Shown here one piece after another: positions 1 through 8,471 of a stretch of 64,000 bases of DNA. The translations under genes and the position numbers were made by a program. The stretch is taken from positions 682,001 to 746,000 of the forward strand of contig NZ_JABWRB020000001.1 of assembly GCF_014268745.2 (NCBI RefSeq), written 5' to 3'. The stretch comes from Pseudomonas zanjanensis. Its GTDB lineage: Bacteria; Pseudomonadota; Gammaproteobacteria; Pseudomonadales; Pseudomonadaceae. Each line of letters opens with the position of its first letter. Position 1 is the first letter of the stretch. The notes below the pieces were generated by a model. The model searched no databases. It saw only the letters and a list, made by a program, of their open reading frames with translations, and was not told the origin of the DNA.

Positions 1-591
1 GAACACCTGACCGCCATGCGTTACTCCGATTGGGCGCTGGGCCAGTTCTTCGAGAAGGCCCGCAAGGAACCTTACTTCAAGGAAACCCTGTTCGTCGTGG
101 TCGGTGACCATGGCTTCGGCAACGAGCGCCAGATCACCGAGATGGACCTGGGCCGCTTCAATGTGCCGATGCTGCTGATCGGGCCGGGCGTCCAGGAGAA
201 ATTCGGCCAGCGCAACCACACCATTGGCACCCAGGTCGATATCGTCCCGACCATCATGGGCCGGCTTGGCGGGGAAGTGCGCAACCAGTGCTGGGGCCGC
301 GACCTGTTGAATCTGCCGCCAGGCGACACCGGTTTTGGCGTGATCAAACCGTCGGGTAGTGATCAGACCACCGCACTTATCCACGACGACAAGATCCTGG
401 TGTTGCCAGAGGAAAAGGCAATGGCACCGAAACTGTTCCGTTATCAACTGGGCGCCAATCCACATGCAGAGGTCATCCCGGATGCACCGGAGACGGCTGA
501 GATGAAACTCAAGCTCGAATCGTTCCTGCAAACCGCGACCAAGAGCCTGCTGGATAACACCGCCGGCGTGATTGACGGCAAGCCGGACTGA
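1..591 (+). CDS. LTA synthase family / sulfatase-fold phosphoglycerol transferase, C-terminal part (5' truncated by window edge)
   Basis: The reading frame is open from base 1, so the start lies outside the window; 196 codons plus stop are visible. The segment contains VVVGDHGFG, the GDHG metal-binding signature of the alkaline phosphatase/sulfatase superfamily, followed by 'NVPMLLIGPG' and 'TQVDIVPTIM', both typical of the end of the LTA synthase/sulfatase domain. Such proteins in Pseudomonas are inner-membrane enzymes with an N-terminal membrane region and a periplasmic catalytic domain that acts on phosphoglycerol-type substrates. The membrane part and the nucleophilic Thr/Ser are not in view, so the substrate cannot be judged. 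A strong terminator follows 15 bases after the stop. Confidence 0.8.
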   Translation, partial: EHLTAMRYSDWALGQFFEKARKEPYFKETLFVVVGDHGFGNERQITEMDLGRFNVPMLLIGPGVQEKFGQRNHTIGTQVDIVPTIMGRLGGEVRNQCWGRDLLNLPPGDTGFGVIKPSGSDQTTALIHDDKILVLPEEKAMAPKLFRYQLGANPHAEVIPDAPETAEMKLKLESFLQTATKSLLDNTAGVIDGKPD

Positions 592-605
592 GAAACGGCG
601 AGCAT

Positions 606-639
606 AAAAAAGAGGCCTACAGAGGCCTCTTTTTTTTTT
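606..639 (+). terminator. Rho-independent terminator
   Basis: AAGAGGCCT and AGGCCTCTT form a perfect stem around a 4-base loop, followed by nine or more T residues. Because the stem is also preceded by an A tract, it could act in both directions, ending the sulfatase gene and the minus-strand DUF3309 gene. Confidence 0.9.
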
Positions 640-655
640 GCGCTTACTTAGTGGT

Positions 656-808
656 TTATATCTTGCCCAGTAATAGCAGGACCAACAGCACCACCAACAC
701 TACACCGATGATACCGGACGGACCGTAGCCCCAACTTCTGGAGTGCGGGAAGACCGGAAGACCACCGATCAGCAGGAGGATCAGAATAATGATAAGTATT
801 GTGCCCAT
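656..808 (-). CDS. DUF3309 family small membrane protein (50 aa)
   Basis: This is a 50-residue minus-strand gene. It starts MGTILIIILILLLIGG and ends VVLLVLLLLGKI. Two hydrophobic segments flank a short central loop with 'FPHSRSWGYGPSG', the layout and Gly/Trp/Tyr-rich loop of DUF3309 proteins, which are common, uncharacterised and often stress-associated in proteobacteria. The likely ribosome site is AAGGAAA about 6 bases before the ATG. It converges on the sulfatase gene and shares the terminator at 606-639. Function is unknown; it is probably an inner-membrane miniprotein. Confidence 0.85.
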   Translation of the reverse strand: MGTILIIILILLLIGGLPVFPHSRSWGYGPSGIIGVVLVVLLVLLLLGKI

Positions 809-954
809 TGTAGATTTCCTTATTGGTCAGTTTTGGATTGATGCAACTTCCAACTACCAGCACGCATGCGTTAAATCCGGGCGGCTTAATAAGTCCGACC
901 GTAACGTCCTGTAAAAAATTCAAAGTTTTTGTAGGCGCCGGTATGAGCTGGTAG

Positions 955-1051
955 GAGCTGTGTAGGAGCTGTCGAGTGAAACGAGGCTGCGATCTTTCCC
1001 CACACACTTGAATCCCAAGCGAAAGATCAAAAAATCGCAGGCTTCGCCAGC
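955..1051. repeat. Degenerate inverted repeat of the 'GTAGGAGCTG...GCTGCGATCTTT' REP class
   Basis: The left arm reads GTAGGAGCTGTCGAG then GAGGCTGCGATCTTT. The right arm is its imperfect inverse (AAAGATC, then ATCGCAGGCTTCGCCAGC). A partial extra copy of the arm start (GGTAGGAGCTGTGTAGGAGC) precedes it. The element fills the middle of the 345-base space between the DUF3309 gene and the SDR gene; I see nothing else there apart from room for two divergent promoters. A single arm of the same class occurs near 42794. Confidence 0.7.
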
Positions 1052-1153
1052 ACCCACAGTTTGCCCTCGCCATTCAGCAATCTGATGGAGCGTGGGTCTG
1101 GCAGGCGCCTTCGCTACACTCGGCCTATCTCTCCCGGAACAAGGCTGTTTGCT

Positions 1154-1969
1154 ATGCAAAATCGCATGATGATCACTGGGGCCGGCTCCGGCCTGGGTCG
1201 CGAAATCGCGCTGCGCTGGGCTCGTGAAGGCTGGCGCCTGGCCTTGTCGGATGTCAGCGAGCCAGGCCTGGTGGAAACTCTGAAATTGGTGCGCGCTGCC
1301 GGTGGTGAAGGCTTCATCCAGCGTTGCGATGTGCGCGACTACAGCCAATTGACGGCGTTCGCCCAGGCTTGCGAAGAAAAGCTCGGCGGTATCGATATCA
1401 TCGTCAACAACGCCGGCGTAGCTTCGGGCGGGTTCTTCAGCGAACTGTCCCTGGAAGATTGGGACTGGCAGATCGCGATCAACCTGATGGGCGTCGTCAA
1501 GGGCTGCAAGGCTTTCCTGCCATTGCTGGAAAAGAGCCGCGGCAAGATCATCAACATCGCCTCCATGGCGGCCTTGATGCAGGGGCCAGCCATGAGCAAC
1601 TACAACGTGGCCAAGGCAGGCGTCGTGGCGTTATCGGAGAGCCTGCTGGTAGAGTTGGCGCAGCAGGAAGTCGGCGTCCACGTGGTGTGCCCGTCGTTTT
1701 TCCAGACCAATCTGCTGGACTCCTTCCGCGGGCCGACCCCAGCCATGAAGGCTCAGGTCGGCAAGTTGCTGGAAAGCTCACCGATCAGCGCCGCTGACAT
1801 TGCCGACTACATCTACCAGCAAGTGGCCCAAGGGCAGTTCATGATCCTGCCCCATGAACAGGGGCGCATGGCCTGGGCGCTCAAGCAGAAGAACCCACAG
1901 TTGCTCTACGACGAAATGACCGCCATGGCCGACAAGATGCGCGCCAAGGCCCGCCAGAACCTGAATTGA
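1154..1969 (+). CDS. SDR family oxidoreductase (271 aa)
   Basis: This is a classical short-chain dehydrogenase/reductase. It has the cofactor motif TGAGSGLG (residues 8-15), NNAG (85-88), catalytic Ser at about 137 in 'INIASMA', and Tyr150-x3-Lys154 in 'YNVAK'. An NAD(P)-dependent cytoplasmic oxidoreductase is expected; the substrate cannot be read from sequence. I chose the ATG at 1154 because the Rossmann strand begins five residues later; upstream in-frame starts would add a 31-residue tail that reads through the repeat-rich leader. ynfA follows 57 bases downstream on the same strand and may be co-transcribed. Confidence 0.88.
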   Translation: MQNRMMITGAGSGLGREIALRWAREGWRLALSDVSEPGLVETLKLVRAAGGEGFIQRCDVRDYSQLTAFAQACEEKLGGIDIIVNNAGVASGGFFSELSLEDWDWQIAINLMGVVKGCKAFLPLLEKSRGKIINIASMAALMQGPAMSNYNVAKAGVVALSESLLVELAQQEVGVHVVCPSFFQTNLLDSFRGPTPAMKAQVGKLLESSPISAADIADYIYQQVAQGQFMILPHEQGRMAWALKQKNPQLLYDEMTAMADKMRAKARQNLN

Positions 1970-2026
1970 CCTGGCTGCGCGATGTCCTCAGGATGGCGCC
2001 ATTCGGCCCTCTTGATGGACATCTGC

Positions 2027-2359
2027 ATGCTCAACTACCTGTGGTTCTTTCTCGCCGCGCTGTTTGAAATCGCCGGTTGCTACGCCTTCTGGATGTGGCT
2101 GCGCCAGGGCAAGAGCGCCTGGTGGATCGCCCCGGCGCTGCTCAGCCTGACCTTGTTCGCGCTGTTGCTGACCCGCATCGAAGCGACCTACGCCGGGCGC
2201 GCCTACGCGGCTTATGGCGGTATCTATATCATTGCCTCGATCGGCTGGCTGGCCGTGGTGGAGCGGGTCCGGCCACTGGGTTCCGACTGGATTGGCGTGG
2301 CGCTCTGCGTGTTGGGGGCGAGCGTGATTCTATTCGGCCCACGGCTCTCAGCTTCCTGA
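2027..2359 (+). CDS. ynfA: YnfA family small multidrug-resistance-like membrane protein (110 aa)
   Basis: The 110-residue protein has four predicted membrane helices. Family landmarks are [16 protein letters not shown] near the N terminus, '[19 protein letters not shown]' in the middle, and '[20 protein letters not shown]' near the end. YnfA proteins resemble the small multidrug resistance (DMT) family and have been linked to efflux in enterobacteria, but the physiological substrate is not settled. The ATG at 2027 gives the family length; an upstream in-frame ATG would add 15 unsupported residues. It lies just downstream of the SDR gene. Confidence 0.9.
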   Translation: MLNYLWFFLAALFEIAGCYAFWMWLRQGKSAWWIAPALLSLTLFALLLTRIEATYAGRAYAAYGGIYIIASIGWLAVVERVRPLGSDWIGVALCVLGASVILFGPRLSAS

Positions 2360-2510
2360 AATAACCTACGGTTCGCCAGGTTTTTGCAGGACGTTTCCTT
2401 CAGTCGCAAGAACTTTGCTTGTAGGGCCTTACTGAATTCTCGCTGGTGTCTTGAGAACGGAAAGCAGGCCGGGCATGGTCAGGGTCCAGACATTCTTAAG
2501 GACAAGAACC

Positions 2511-2711
2511 ATGCTCGTATTAAGCCGTGCTGTGGGCGAGTTGATTTCCATCGGTGACGATATTTCCGTCCGGGTGCTGTCGGTCAGTGGCACCACCGTG
2601 CGTTTTGGCGTCGAAGCGCCACGGCACGTCGATGTCCATCGCTCCGAAATCTATGAAAAGATCCAGAGGAAAAAGGCTAACGCCGCCCGCAAGGCCTGTT
2701 CAGTCGAATAG
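2511..2711 (+). CDS. CsrA/Rsm family RNA-binding post-transcriptional regulator (66 aa)
   Basis: The protein starts [17 protein letters not shown] and carries the hallmark '[16 protein letters not shown]' with Arg44 in the RNA-contact position used by CsrA (Leu4 and Arg44 are both kept). CsrA dimers bind A(N)GGA sites in mRNA leaders and control secondary metabolism and motility in pseudomonads, where Gac-controlled sRNAs titrate them. Residue 7 is Ala where canonical CsrA has Arg, and a 16-residue basic tail follows the core, so this looks like one of the additional Rsm paralogues rather than RsmA itself. The start is supported by an AAGGAC box about 8 bases upstream. The 3' end overlaps the convergent yheU by 12 bases. 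Confidence 0.88.
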   Translation: MLVLSRAVGELISIGDDISVRVLSVSGTTVRFGVEAPRHVDVHRSEIYEKIQRKKANAARKACSVE

Positions 2712-2927
2712 GTGCTTGGGCACGTCGTGCTTGAGCATCAGTTGGCACTGTTCGCTTTCCGGGTCGAAGACAATCAAGGCCTGGCCTTTGGTCAGGGCTT
2801 GCCGGACCCGCAGCACCCGCGTCTCCAGGGGCGTGTCGTCACCGTTGTCGGTGCCGTCGCGGGTCACGAAATCTTCGATCAGGCGAGTGAGCGTGTCGAC
2901 TTCGAGTTGGTCGTGGGGGATGAGCAT
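2700..2927 (-). CDS. yheU: YheU family protein (75 aa)
   Basis: The protein starts [20 protein letters not shown] and contains '[16 protein letters not shown]', the conserved core of the YheU/UPF0270 family (about 70-80 residues). It is a small cytoplasmic protein of unknown function, widespread in gammaproteobacteria. It is convergent with the csrA-like gene and the two stop regions overlap by 12 bases. No downstream partner is visible; a REP pair lies upstream. Confidence 0.88.
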   Translation of the reverse strand: MLIPHDQLEVDTLTRLIEDFVTRDGTDNGDDTPLETRVLRVRQALTKGQALIVFDPESEQCQLMLKHDVPKHLFD

Positions 2928-3010
2928 GGGGGACCTCGGCTAGACATTAGGGCGATGCTACGGCCAATGGGCTTTTGCGGCTAGCCTGGGTTTTGACCAT
3001 TGCGAATCCT

Positions 3011-3100
3011 TGTGGGAGCGGGCTTGCTCGCGAAAGCGGTGGGTCGGCTAGCATAGAGTTTGAATGTACCGCCGCCTTCGCGAGCAAGCCCGCTCCCACA
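3011..3100. repeat. REP inverted pair, family A (TGTGGGAGCGGGCTTGCTCG)
   Basis: Two arms in inverted orientation (TGTGGGAGCGGGCTTGCTCG ... CGAGCAAGCCCGCTCCCACA) are separated by about 45 bases. The pair lies between yheU and the end of the M42 peptidase gene. This is the REPIN arrangement typical of pseudomonads, which RAYT-type transposases mobilise in trans. Confidence 0.92.
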
Positions 3101-3156
3101 ATTTGATTTGTGTAGACTCCGAAAGCGTCATGTGTCAGCCGACATCGCGAGCTGGA

Positions 3157-4347
3157 TCAGCTGTCCGACCGCTGCCCCACCAGGCTGTCCACCGACGGCA
3201 CCCGGGTATCGCTTTCCATCTGGGCATCGTGCTCGATCTGGTGGCTGAAGCGATCCAGGGAGCCTTGGGCCGGTTGCGCGTCGCTGGCGAACACCGGTGG
3301 GCTGAGGATGTAGGCGCCGAGCAGGCGGCTGAGGGCGGCCAGGCTGTCGATGTGGGTGCGTTCGTAGCCATGGGTGGCGTCGCAGCCGAAGGCGAGCAGG
3401 GCGGTACGGATATCGTGGCCAGCGGTGATGGCCGAATGAGCGTCGCTGAAGTAATAGCGGAACAGGTCGCGGCGTGCCGAGATGTCGTTCTCCTTGGCCA
3501 GTTTCAGCAAATGCCGCGACAGATGATAGTCGTAAGGGCCTCCGGAGTCCTGCATCGCCACGCTGACCGAATGTTCGCTCGAGTGCTGGCCAGGGGCGAC
3601 GGGCGCGATGTCGATACCGACGAATTCGCTGACGTCCCAGGGCAGTGCGGCCGCTGCGCCGCTGCCGGTTTCCTCAGTGATGGTGAACAGGGGGTGACAG
3701 TCGATCAGCAGTTCCTCGCCACTGTCGACAATCGCCTTGAGCGCCGCCAGCAGTGCCGCGACCCCGGCCTTGTCGTCCAAGTGCCGGGCGCTGATGTGAC
3801 CGCTTTCGGTGAATTCCGGCAAGGGGTCGAAGGCCACGTAATCGCCGATGCCCACGCCCAGGGTTTCGCAATCGGCGCGGGTGGCGCAATAGGCGTCCAG
3901 GCGCAGCTCGATGTGGTCCCAACTGATGGGCATTTCATCCACGGCGGTGTTGAACGCGTGACCGGATGCCATCAATGGCAGCACGCTGCCACGAATCACA
4001 CCGGTGTCGGTGAACAAGCTGACCCGACTGCCTTCGGCAAACCGGCTGGACCAGCACCCCACCGGAGCCAGGGTCAGGCGACCGTTGTCCTTGATGGCCC
4101 GCACCGAGGCACCGATGGTATCCAGGTGCGCCGACACGGCCCGGTCGGGGCTGCTCTTGCGGCCCTTGAGCGTGGCGCGGATCGTGCCACGACGGGTCAT
4201 TTCGAAGGCGATACCCAACTCTTCGAGCCGCTCGGCGACGTAGCGCACGATGGTGTCGGTGAAGCCGGTCGGGCTGGGGATGGCGAGCATTTCCAGCAGG
4301 ACCTTTTGCAGGTATTCGAGATCCGGTTCGGGAATTTTGCTGATCAT
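3157..4347 (-). CDS. Osmoprotectant NAGGN system M42 family peptidase (396 aa)
   Basis: This M42-type di-metal aminopeptidase begins MISKIPEPDLEYLQ. Motifs are 'VSAHLDTIG' (His74, Asp76), 'HLDDKAGVAALLAAL', the 'TEETGSGA' glutamate pair, and 'YYFSDAHSA' with 'CDATHGYERTH' near the C terminus. It is the last gene of the minus-strand NAGGN cluster (asnO, ngg, peptidase). Its role in that system is assumed to be turnover or processing of the dipeptide osmolyte, which is not proven. The start at 4347 follows a strong GAGAGGAG box; longer upstream readings would run into the REP pair. The gap to ngg is 179 bases and holds that REP, so expression relative to ngg may be attenuated. Confidence 0.88.
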   Translation of the reverse strand: MISKIPEPDLEYLQKVLLEMLAIPSPTGFTDTIVRYVAERLEELGIAFEMTRRGTIRATLKGRKSSPDRAVSAHLDTIGASVRAIKDNGRLTLAPVGCWSSRFAEGSRVSLFTDTGVIRGSVLPLMASGHAFNTAVDEMPISWDHIELRLDAYCATRADCETLGVGIGDYVAFDPLPEFTESGHISARHLDDKAGVAALLAALKAIVDSGEELLIDCHPLFTITEETGSGAAAALPWDVSEFVGIDIAPVAPGQHSSEHSVSVAMQDSGGPYDYHLSRHLLKLAKENDISARRDLFRYYFSDAHSAITAGHDIRTALLAFGCDATHGYERTHIDSLAALSRLLGAYILSPPVFASDAQPAQGSLDRFSHQIEHDAQMESDTRVPSVDSLVGQRSDS

Positions 4348-4388
4348 GGAAACTCCTCTCGGAACATTAGGTTGAAATAGGGGAACCC

Positions 4389-4516
4389 TGTGGCGAGGGA
4401 GCTTGCTCCCGCTGGACCGCGAAGCGGTCCCTTTGAGCTCCAGGTCGATGCACAAACCCGGATGGCTACGCAGAGGGGCCGCTTCGCAGCCCAGCGGGAG
4501 CAAGCTCCCTCGCCAC
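4389..4516. repeat. REP inverted pair, family B (TGTGGCGAGGGAGCTTGCTC)
   Basis: The arms TGGCGAGGGAGCTTGCTCCC and its inverse GGGAGCAAGCTCCCTCGCCA are joined by secondary palindromic pieces (GGACCGCGAAGCGGTCC). The element sits inside the NAGGN operon, between ngg and the M42 peptidase gene. Confidence 0.92.
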
Positions 4517-4526
4517 GGAAGAAGGG

Positions 4527-6272
4527 CTAAGCCACCGTCTGGCTATGAGGAAACAACAGATCCACAAAACGCTCGGCGGTGGGTTGGGGTTCGTGGTTGG
4601 CTAAACCTGCGCGTTCGTTGGCTTCGATGAACACATACTCGGGTTGATCGGCCGCCGGCACCAGCAGGTCGAGGCCGACCATGGGGATGTCCAGCGCCCG
4701 CGCGGCACGCACCGCCGCATCGGCAAGGGTCGGATGCAGGATACCGGTGACATCTTCCAGGACGCCGCCGGTATGAAGGTTCGCTGTACGGCGTACGAAC
4801 AGGTGCTCTCCGGCCGGCAGGACGCTGTCGTAGTCGTACCCCGCCGCATTGAGGGTGCGCAGGGTCTCGGCGTCCATCGGTATCTTGCTTTCACCACCCG
4901 TAGCGGCCTGCCGTCGGCGGCTCTGGGCTTCGATCAGGGCACCGATGGTGTGCCGGCCGTCGCCGATCACCTCCGCCGGGCGCCGGATCGCCGCCGCCAC
5001 CACTTCAAAGCCGATCACCAGGATGCGCAGGTCCAGCCCTTCGTGGAAGCTCTCCAGCAGCACCCGGCTATCGAACTGCCGAGCCGCTTCAATGGCGCTC
5101 TGCACCTCCTCGATGGTGCGCAGGTCCACCGCCACGCCTTGGCCCTGTTCACCGTCCAGCGGCTTGACCACCACCCGTTCGTGCTCATCGAGAAACGCCA
5201 GGTTGTCATCGGCGTTCCCCACCAGCTGTTGCGCCGGCAGGTTCAGGCCGGCGTTTTTCAGCACCTTGTGGGTCAGGCTTTTGTTCTGGCACAGGGTCAT
5301 GCTGATGGCGCTGGTCAGGTCGCTCAGGGACTCGCGGCAGCGCACCCGGCGGCTGCCGTGGACCAGGGTGAACAAGCCGGCCTCGGCATCGTCCACCTGC
5401 ACTTCGATGCCGCGCCGGTGAGCTTCTTCGACGATGATCCGCGCATACGGATTGAACTCCGCCTCGGGGCCGGGCCCAAGGAACAACGGCTGGTTGATGC
5501 CGTTCTTGCGCTTGATGGCGAAGGTCGAGAGGTTGCGAAAGCCGAGTTTGGCGTAGAGATTTTTTGCCTGGCGATTGTCGTGCAGCACCGACAGGTCGAG
5601 GTAGCTCAAGCCACGGCTCATGAAATGCTCGATAAGGTGACGCACCAGCACCTCGCCGACACCGGGTCGCGGGCATTGCGGATCGACGGCCAGGCACCAG
5701 AGGCTGCTGCCGTTTTCCGGGTCGTTGAAGGCCTTCTGATGATTCAGGCCCATGACGCTGCCGATCACCGCACCGGTATCGTCGTCTTCAGCCAGCCAGT
5801 ACACCGGTCCGCCTTCGTGACGCGGGGTCAGTCGCAGCGGGTCGATGGGCAGCATGCCCCGGGCCTGGTAGAGCTGGTTGATGGCCTGCCAGTCGGTCTC
5901 GCTCTGGGCGCGGCGAATGCGGAAGCCGCGAAACACCCGGGTGGACTGGCGATAGTCGCTGAACCACAGGCGCAAGGTGTCGGACGGATCGAGGAACAAT
6001 TGCGCCGGTTCCAGCCCCAGCACCTGCTGGGGCGCGGCCACGTACAAGGCAATGTCGCGTTCGCCGGGTTGTTCGTTGAGCAGTTCCCGGGCCAGGCACG
6101 CCGCGTCCGGGAAGGTGTGGCCGATCAGCAGTCGGCCCCAGCCGCAATGCACCGCGATCGGGTCGGCGCCCAATTCGCTGCCGTCTTCGGCCAGGCGTGC
6201 CTGCAGGCGTTCATAGGAGGGCGCCTGGCCGCGCAAGAGGCGTTGGTTGTGAACAGTTGCGTGAGGTTTCAT
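4527..6272 (-). CDS. ngg: N-acetylglutaminylglutamine synthetase, GNAT + ATP-grasp fusion (581 aa)
   Basis: The protein has an N-terminal GNAT acetyltransferase region (about 110-270; 'CLAVDPQCPRPGVGEVLVRHLIEHF' spans the acetyl-CoA motif) fused to a C-terminal ATP-grasp ligase ('VVVKPLDGEQGQGVAVDL', 'VFIEANERAGLANHEPQP'). This fits the enzyme that acetylates and joins two glutamines to give N-acetylglutaminylglutamine, the precursor of the compatible solute NAGGN. It is the second gene of the operon: asnO ends 3 bases before its start, so the two are almost certainly translationally coupled. Length and domain order match the P. aeruginosa homologue. Confidence 0.92.
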   Translation of the reverse strand: MKPHATVHNQRLLRGQAPSYERLQARLAEDGSELGADPIAVHCGWGRLLIGHTFPDAACLARELLNEQPGERDIALYVAAPQQVLGLEPAQLFLDPSDTLRLWFSDYRQSTRVFRGFRIRRAQSETDWQAINQLYQARGMLPIDPLRLTPRHEGGPVYWLAEDDDTGAVIGSVMGLNHQKAFNDPENGSSLWCLAVDPQCPRPGVGEVLVRHLIEHFMSRGLSYLDLSVLHDNRQAKNLYAKLGFRNLSTFAIKRKNGINQPLFLGPGPEAEFNPYARIIVEEAHRRGIEVQVDDAEAGLFTLVHGSRRVRCRESLSDLTSAISMTLCQNKSLTHKVLKNAGLNLPAQQLVGNADDNLAFLDEHERVVVKPLDGEQGQGVAVDLRTIEEVQSAIEAARQFDSRVLLESFHEGLDLRILVIGFEVVAAAIRRPAEVIGDGRHTIGALIEAQSRRRQAATGGESKIPMDAETLRTLNAAGYDYDSVLPAGEHLFVRRTANLHTGGVLEDVTGILHPTLADAAVRAARALDIPMVGLDLLVPAADQPEYVFIEANERAGLANHEPQPTAERFVDLLFPHSQTVA

Positions 6273-6275
6273 CGA

Positions 6276-8048
6276 TCAGATTCCTTGCTCGCTGAGCCAC
6301 AGGTTCAGCGCCGCCAGTTGCCATAGTCGCGAACCGCGCAACGGCGTGAGTTGCCCGTTGGGGTCGGTGAGCAGGCGGTCGAGCATGGCTGGGTTGAACA
6401 GGCCGCGATCCTGGCTCGGATCCAGCAGCAGTTCGCGAACCCAGGCCAGGGTGTCGCCTTCCAGGTGCTTGAGGCCCGGCACCGGGAAATAGCCTTTCTT
6501 GCGGTCGATCACTTCGCTGGGAATCACCCGTCGGGCGGCTTCCTTGAGCACCTGCTTGCCGCCATCGGGCAACTTGAATTTCGCCGGGACCCGGGCCGAG
6601 AGTTCCACCAGGCGATAGTCGAGGAACGGTGTGCGCGCTTCCAGGCCCCAGGCCATGGTCATGTTGTCGACGCGCTTGACCGGGTCGTCCACCAGCATCA
6701 CGGTGCTGTCCAGGCGCAGGGCCTTGTCCACCGCGGCATCGGCGCCGGGTTGGGCGAAATGCTCCTTGACGAAGTCCCCGGCCGCGTCGTTGGCCGTCAA
6801 CCAGTTGGGCTGCACAGTGGCGGCATATTCTGCGTAACTGCGGTCGAAGAATGCCGCGCGATAGGCGGCGTACGGATCGCTGGCGCCATCGACCTGCGGG
6901 TACCAGTGATAACCGGCGAACAGCTCATCCGCGCCTTGGCCGCTTTGCACCACTTTGCAATGCTTGGCGACTTCCCGCGACAGTAGGTAGAAGGCGATGC
7001 AGTCGTGGCTGACCATCGGCTCGCTCATGGCGCGGAACGCGGCGGGCAGTTGCTCGATGATCTCTTTTTCGTCGATGCGCAGTTGGTGGTGGCGAGTGCC
7101 GTAGTGCTTGGCGATCAGGTCCGAATATTGGAATTCGTCACCGCGCTCGCCGCCGGCGTCCTGGAAGCCGATGGAGAATGTCGACAAGTCCTCGACGCCG
7201 ACTTCCCGCAACAGGCCCACCAACATACTTGAGTCGACGCCGCCGGACAGCAGCACGCCGACGTCGACGGCGGCGCGCTGGCGAATGGCAACCGCTTCGC
7301 GGGTGCTGTCGAGAACGCGATCGATCCAGTCTTCCAGATTCAGGTGCTGTTCGTCGGCGCGAGGGCCGTAGGGCAGGGTCCACCAGGTTTTCTGCTCGGT
7401 GGTGCCGTCGGCTTCGATGCGCATCCAGGTGGCGGGCGGCAGTTTTTCAACACCGGCCAGCAAGGTGCGGGGCGCCGGGACCACCGCGTGGAAATTCAGG
7501 TAATGGTTGAGGGCCACCGGATCGAGCATCGGATTGATGTCGCCGCCCTTGAGCAGCGCCGGCAATGCCGAGGCGAAGCGCAGGCGCTGGCCGGTGCGCG
7601 ACAGGTACAGCGGCTTGACGCCGAGGCGGTCGCGGGCGATGAACAGCCGCTTGGCATCACGCTCCCAAATGGCGAAGGCGAACATGCCGTTGAGTTTGGG
7701 CAGCAGCGCTTCGCCCCAGGCGTGGTAACCCTTGAGCAGCACTTCGGTGTCGCCACCGGAATAGAAGGTGTAGCCCAGGCCTTCCAGCTCGGTGCGAAGC
7801 TCCGGGTAGTTGTAGATCGCGCCGTTGAAAGCCAGCGACAGGCCCAATTGATTGTCGATCATCGGCTGGGCCGAGCCGTCCGACAGGTCCATGATTTTCA
7901 GGCGTCGGTGGCCGAGGGCAATCGGTCCCTGGCTATGAAAACCCCAGGCATCAGGGCCGCGAGGGGCCAGGTGATGGGTGATTCGCTCTACGGCCGCAAG
8001 GTCCGCAGGTTGTTGATCGAAACGTAACTCTCCAGCTAATCCGCACAT
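6276..8048 (-). CDS. asnO: N-acetylglutaminylglutamine amidotransferase, asparagine synthetase family (590 aa)
   Basis: This class II glutamine amidotransferase begins MCGLAGELRF, with Cys2 as the expected N-terminal nucleophile after Met removal, and 'LAPRGPDAWG' close behind. The asparagine-synthetase domain carries the PP-loop LLSGGVDSS (SGGVDSS at 268-274) and 'GQGADELFAGYHWYP'. In the NAGGN pathway it amidates the C-terminal carboxyl of the dipeptide in the last step. It is the first gene of the minus-strand operon; GTAAGGAC precedes the ATG. Transcription must start in the roughly 420-base upstream gap. Such operons are induced by osmotic stress, but I could not identify a sigma-factor-specific promoter. 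Confidence 0.92.
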   Translation of the reverse strand: MCGLAGELRFDQQPADLAAVERITHHLAPRGPDAWGFHSQGPIALGHRRLKIMDLSDGSAQPMIDNQLGLSLAFNGAIYNYPELRTELEGLGYTFYSGGDTEVLLKGYHAWGEALLPKLNGMFAFAIWERDAKRLFIARDRLGVKPLYLSRTGQRLRFASALPALLKGGDINPMLDPVALNHYLNFHAVVPAPRTLLAGVEKLPPATWMRIEADGTTEQKTWWTLPYGPRADEQHLNLEDWIDRVLDSTREAVAIRQRAAVDVGVLLSGGVDSSMLVGLLREVGVEDLSTFSIGFQDAGGERGDEFQYSDLIAKHYGTRHHQLRIDEKEIIEQLPAAFRAMSEPMVSHDCIAFYLLSREVAKHCKVVQSGQGADELFAGYHWYPQVDGASDPYAAYRAAFFDRSYAEYAATVQPNWLTANDAAGDFVKEHFAQPGADAAVDKALRLDSTVMLVDDPVKRVDNMTMAWGLEARTPFLDYRLVELSARVPAKFKLPDGGKQVLKEAARRVIPSEVIDRKKGYFPVPGLKHLEGDTLAWVRELLLDPSQDRGLFNPAMLDRLLTDPNGQLTPLRGSRLWQLAALNLWLSEQGI

Positions 8049-8217
8049 AAGTCCTTACCGGTGTTTCCGTTGGGGAGGGGTCAAGCAGCACGCGCCGAAA
8101 GGGCGGGTACTCTGAAACTGACCGGAGGGATTGCTGTGAGTTTTAGATCAATGCGTTATAAGCCGGCGGGGTGGGGCCCGTTTGGTCTGCTGCATGACTG
8201 AAGAATAGAGCGAAACC

Positions 8218-8306
8218 TGTGGGAGCGAGCCTGCTCGCGATTGCGGTAGATCAGTTGGTATCTAAGCGACTGACACACCGCAATCGCGAGCAGGCTCGCT
8301 CCCACA
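8218..8306. repeat. REP inverted pair, family A
   Basis: TGTGGGAGCGAGCCTGCTCG and its inverse flank a 40-base centre in which GATTGCGG/CCGCAATC extends the stem. It is the first of two pairs in the 8049-8471 gap between asnO and mnmC; the rest of that gap holds only the asnO leader and presumed promoter. Confidence 0.92.
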
Positions 8307-8353
8307 GTTGATTTTCATCGACCGCAGAAATGATGCGTCTGGCACAGGCTCTT

Positions 8354-8444
8354 TGTGGGAGTGGGCTTGCTCGCGATGGCGGTGGATCAGTCGGCATCTT
8401 AATTGGCTGACACATCGCTATCGCGAGCAAGCTCAGCTCCCACA
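8354..8444. repeat. REP inverted pair, family A (second of two)
   Basis: The left arm is TGTGGGAGTGGGCTTGCTCG. The right arm is CGAGCAAGCTCAGCTCCCACA, with one extra base in the arm. It sits 47 bases after the preceding pair, so the gap carries two adjacent REPIN units just past the end of mnmC. Confidence 0.9.
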
Positions 8445-8471
8445 GGATTTGTGGCGGGTCATCCATCTGTG

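Noticed and set aside
3064..4380. 438-codon plus-strand frame opposite the M42 peptidase gene
   Set aside because: It starts inside a REP arm and has no domain; antisense of a clear gene.
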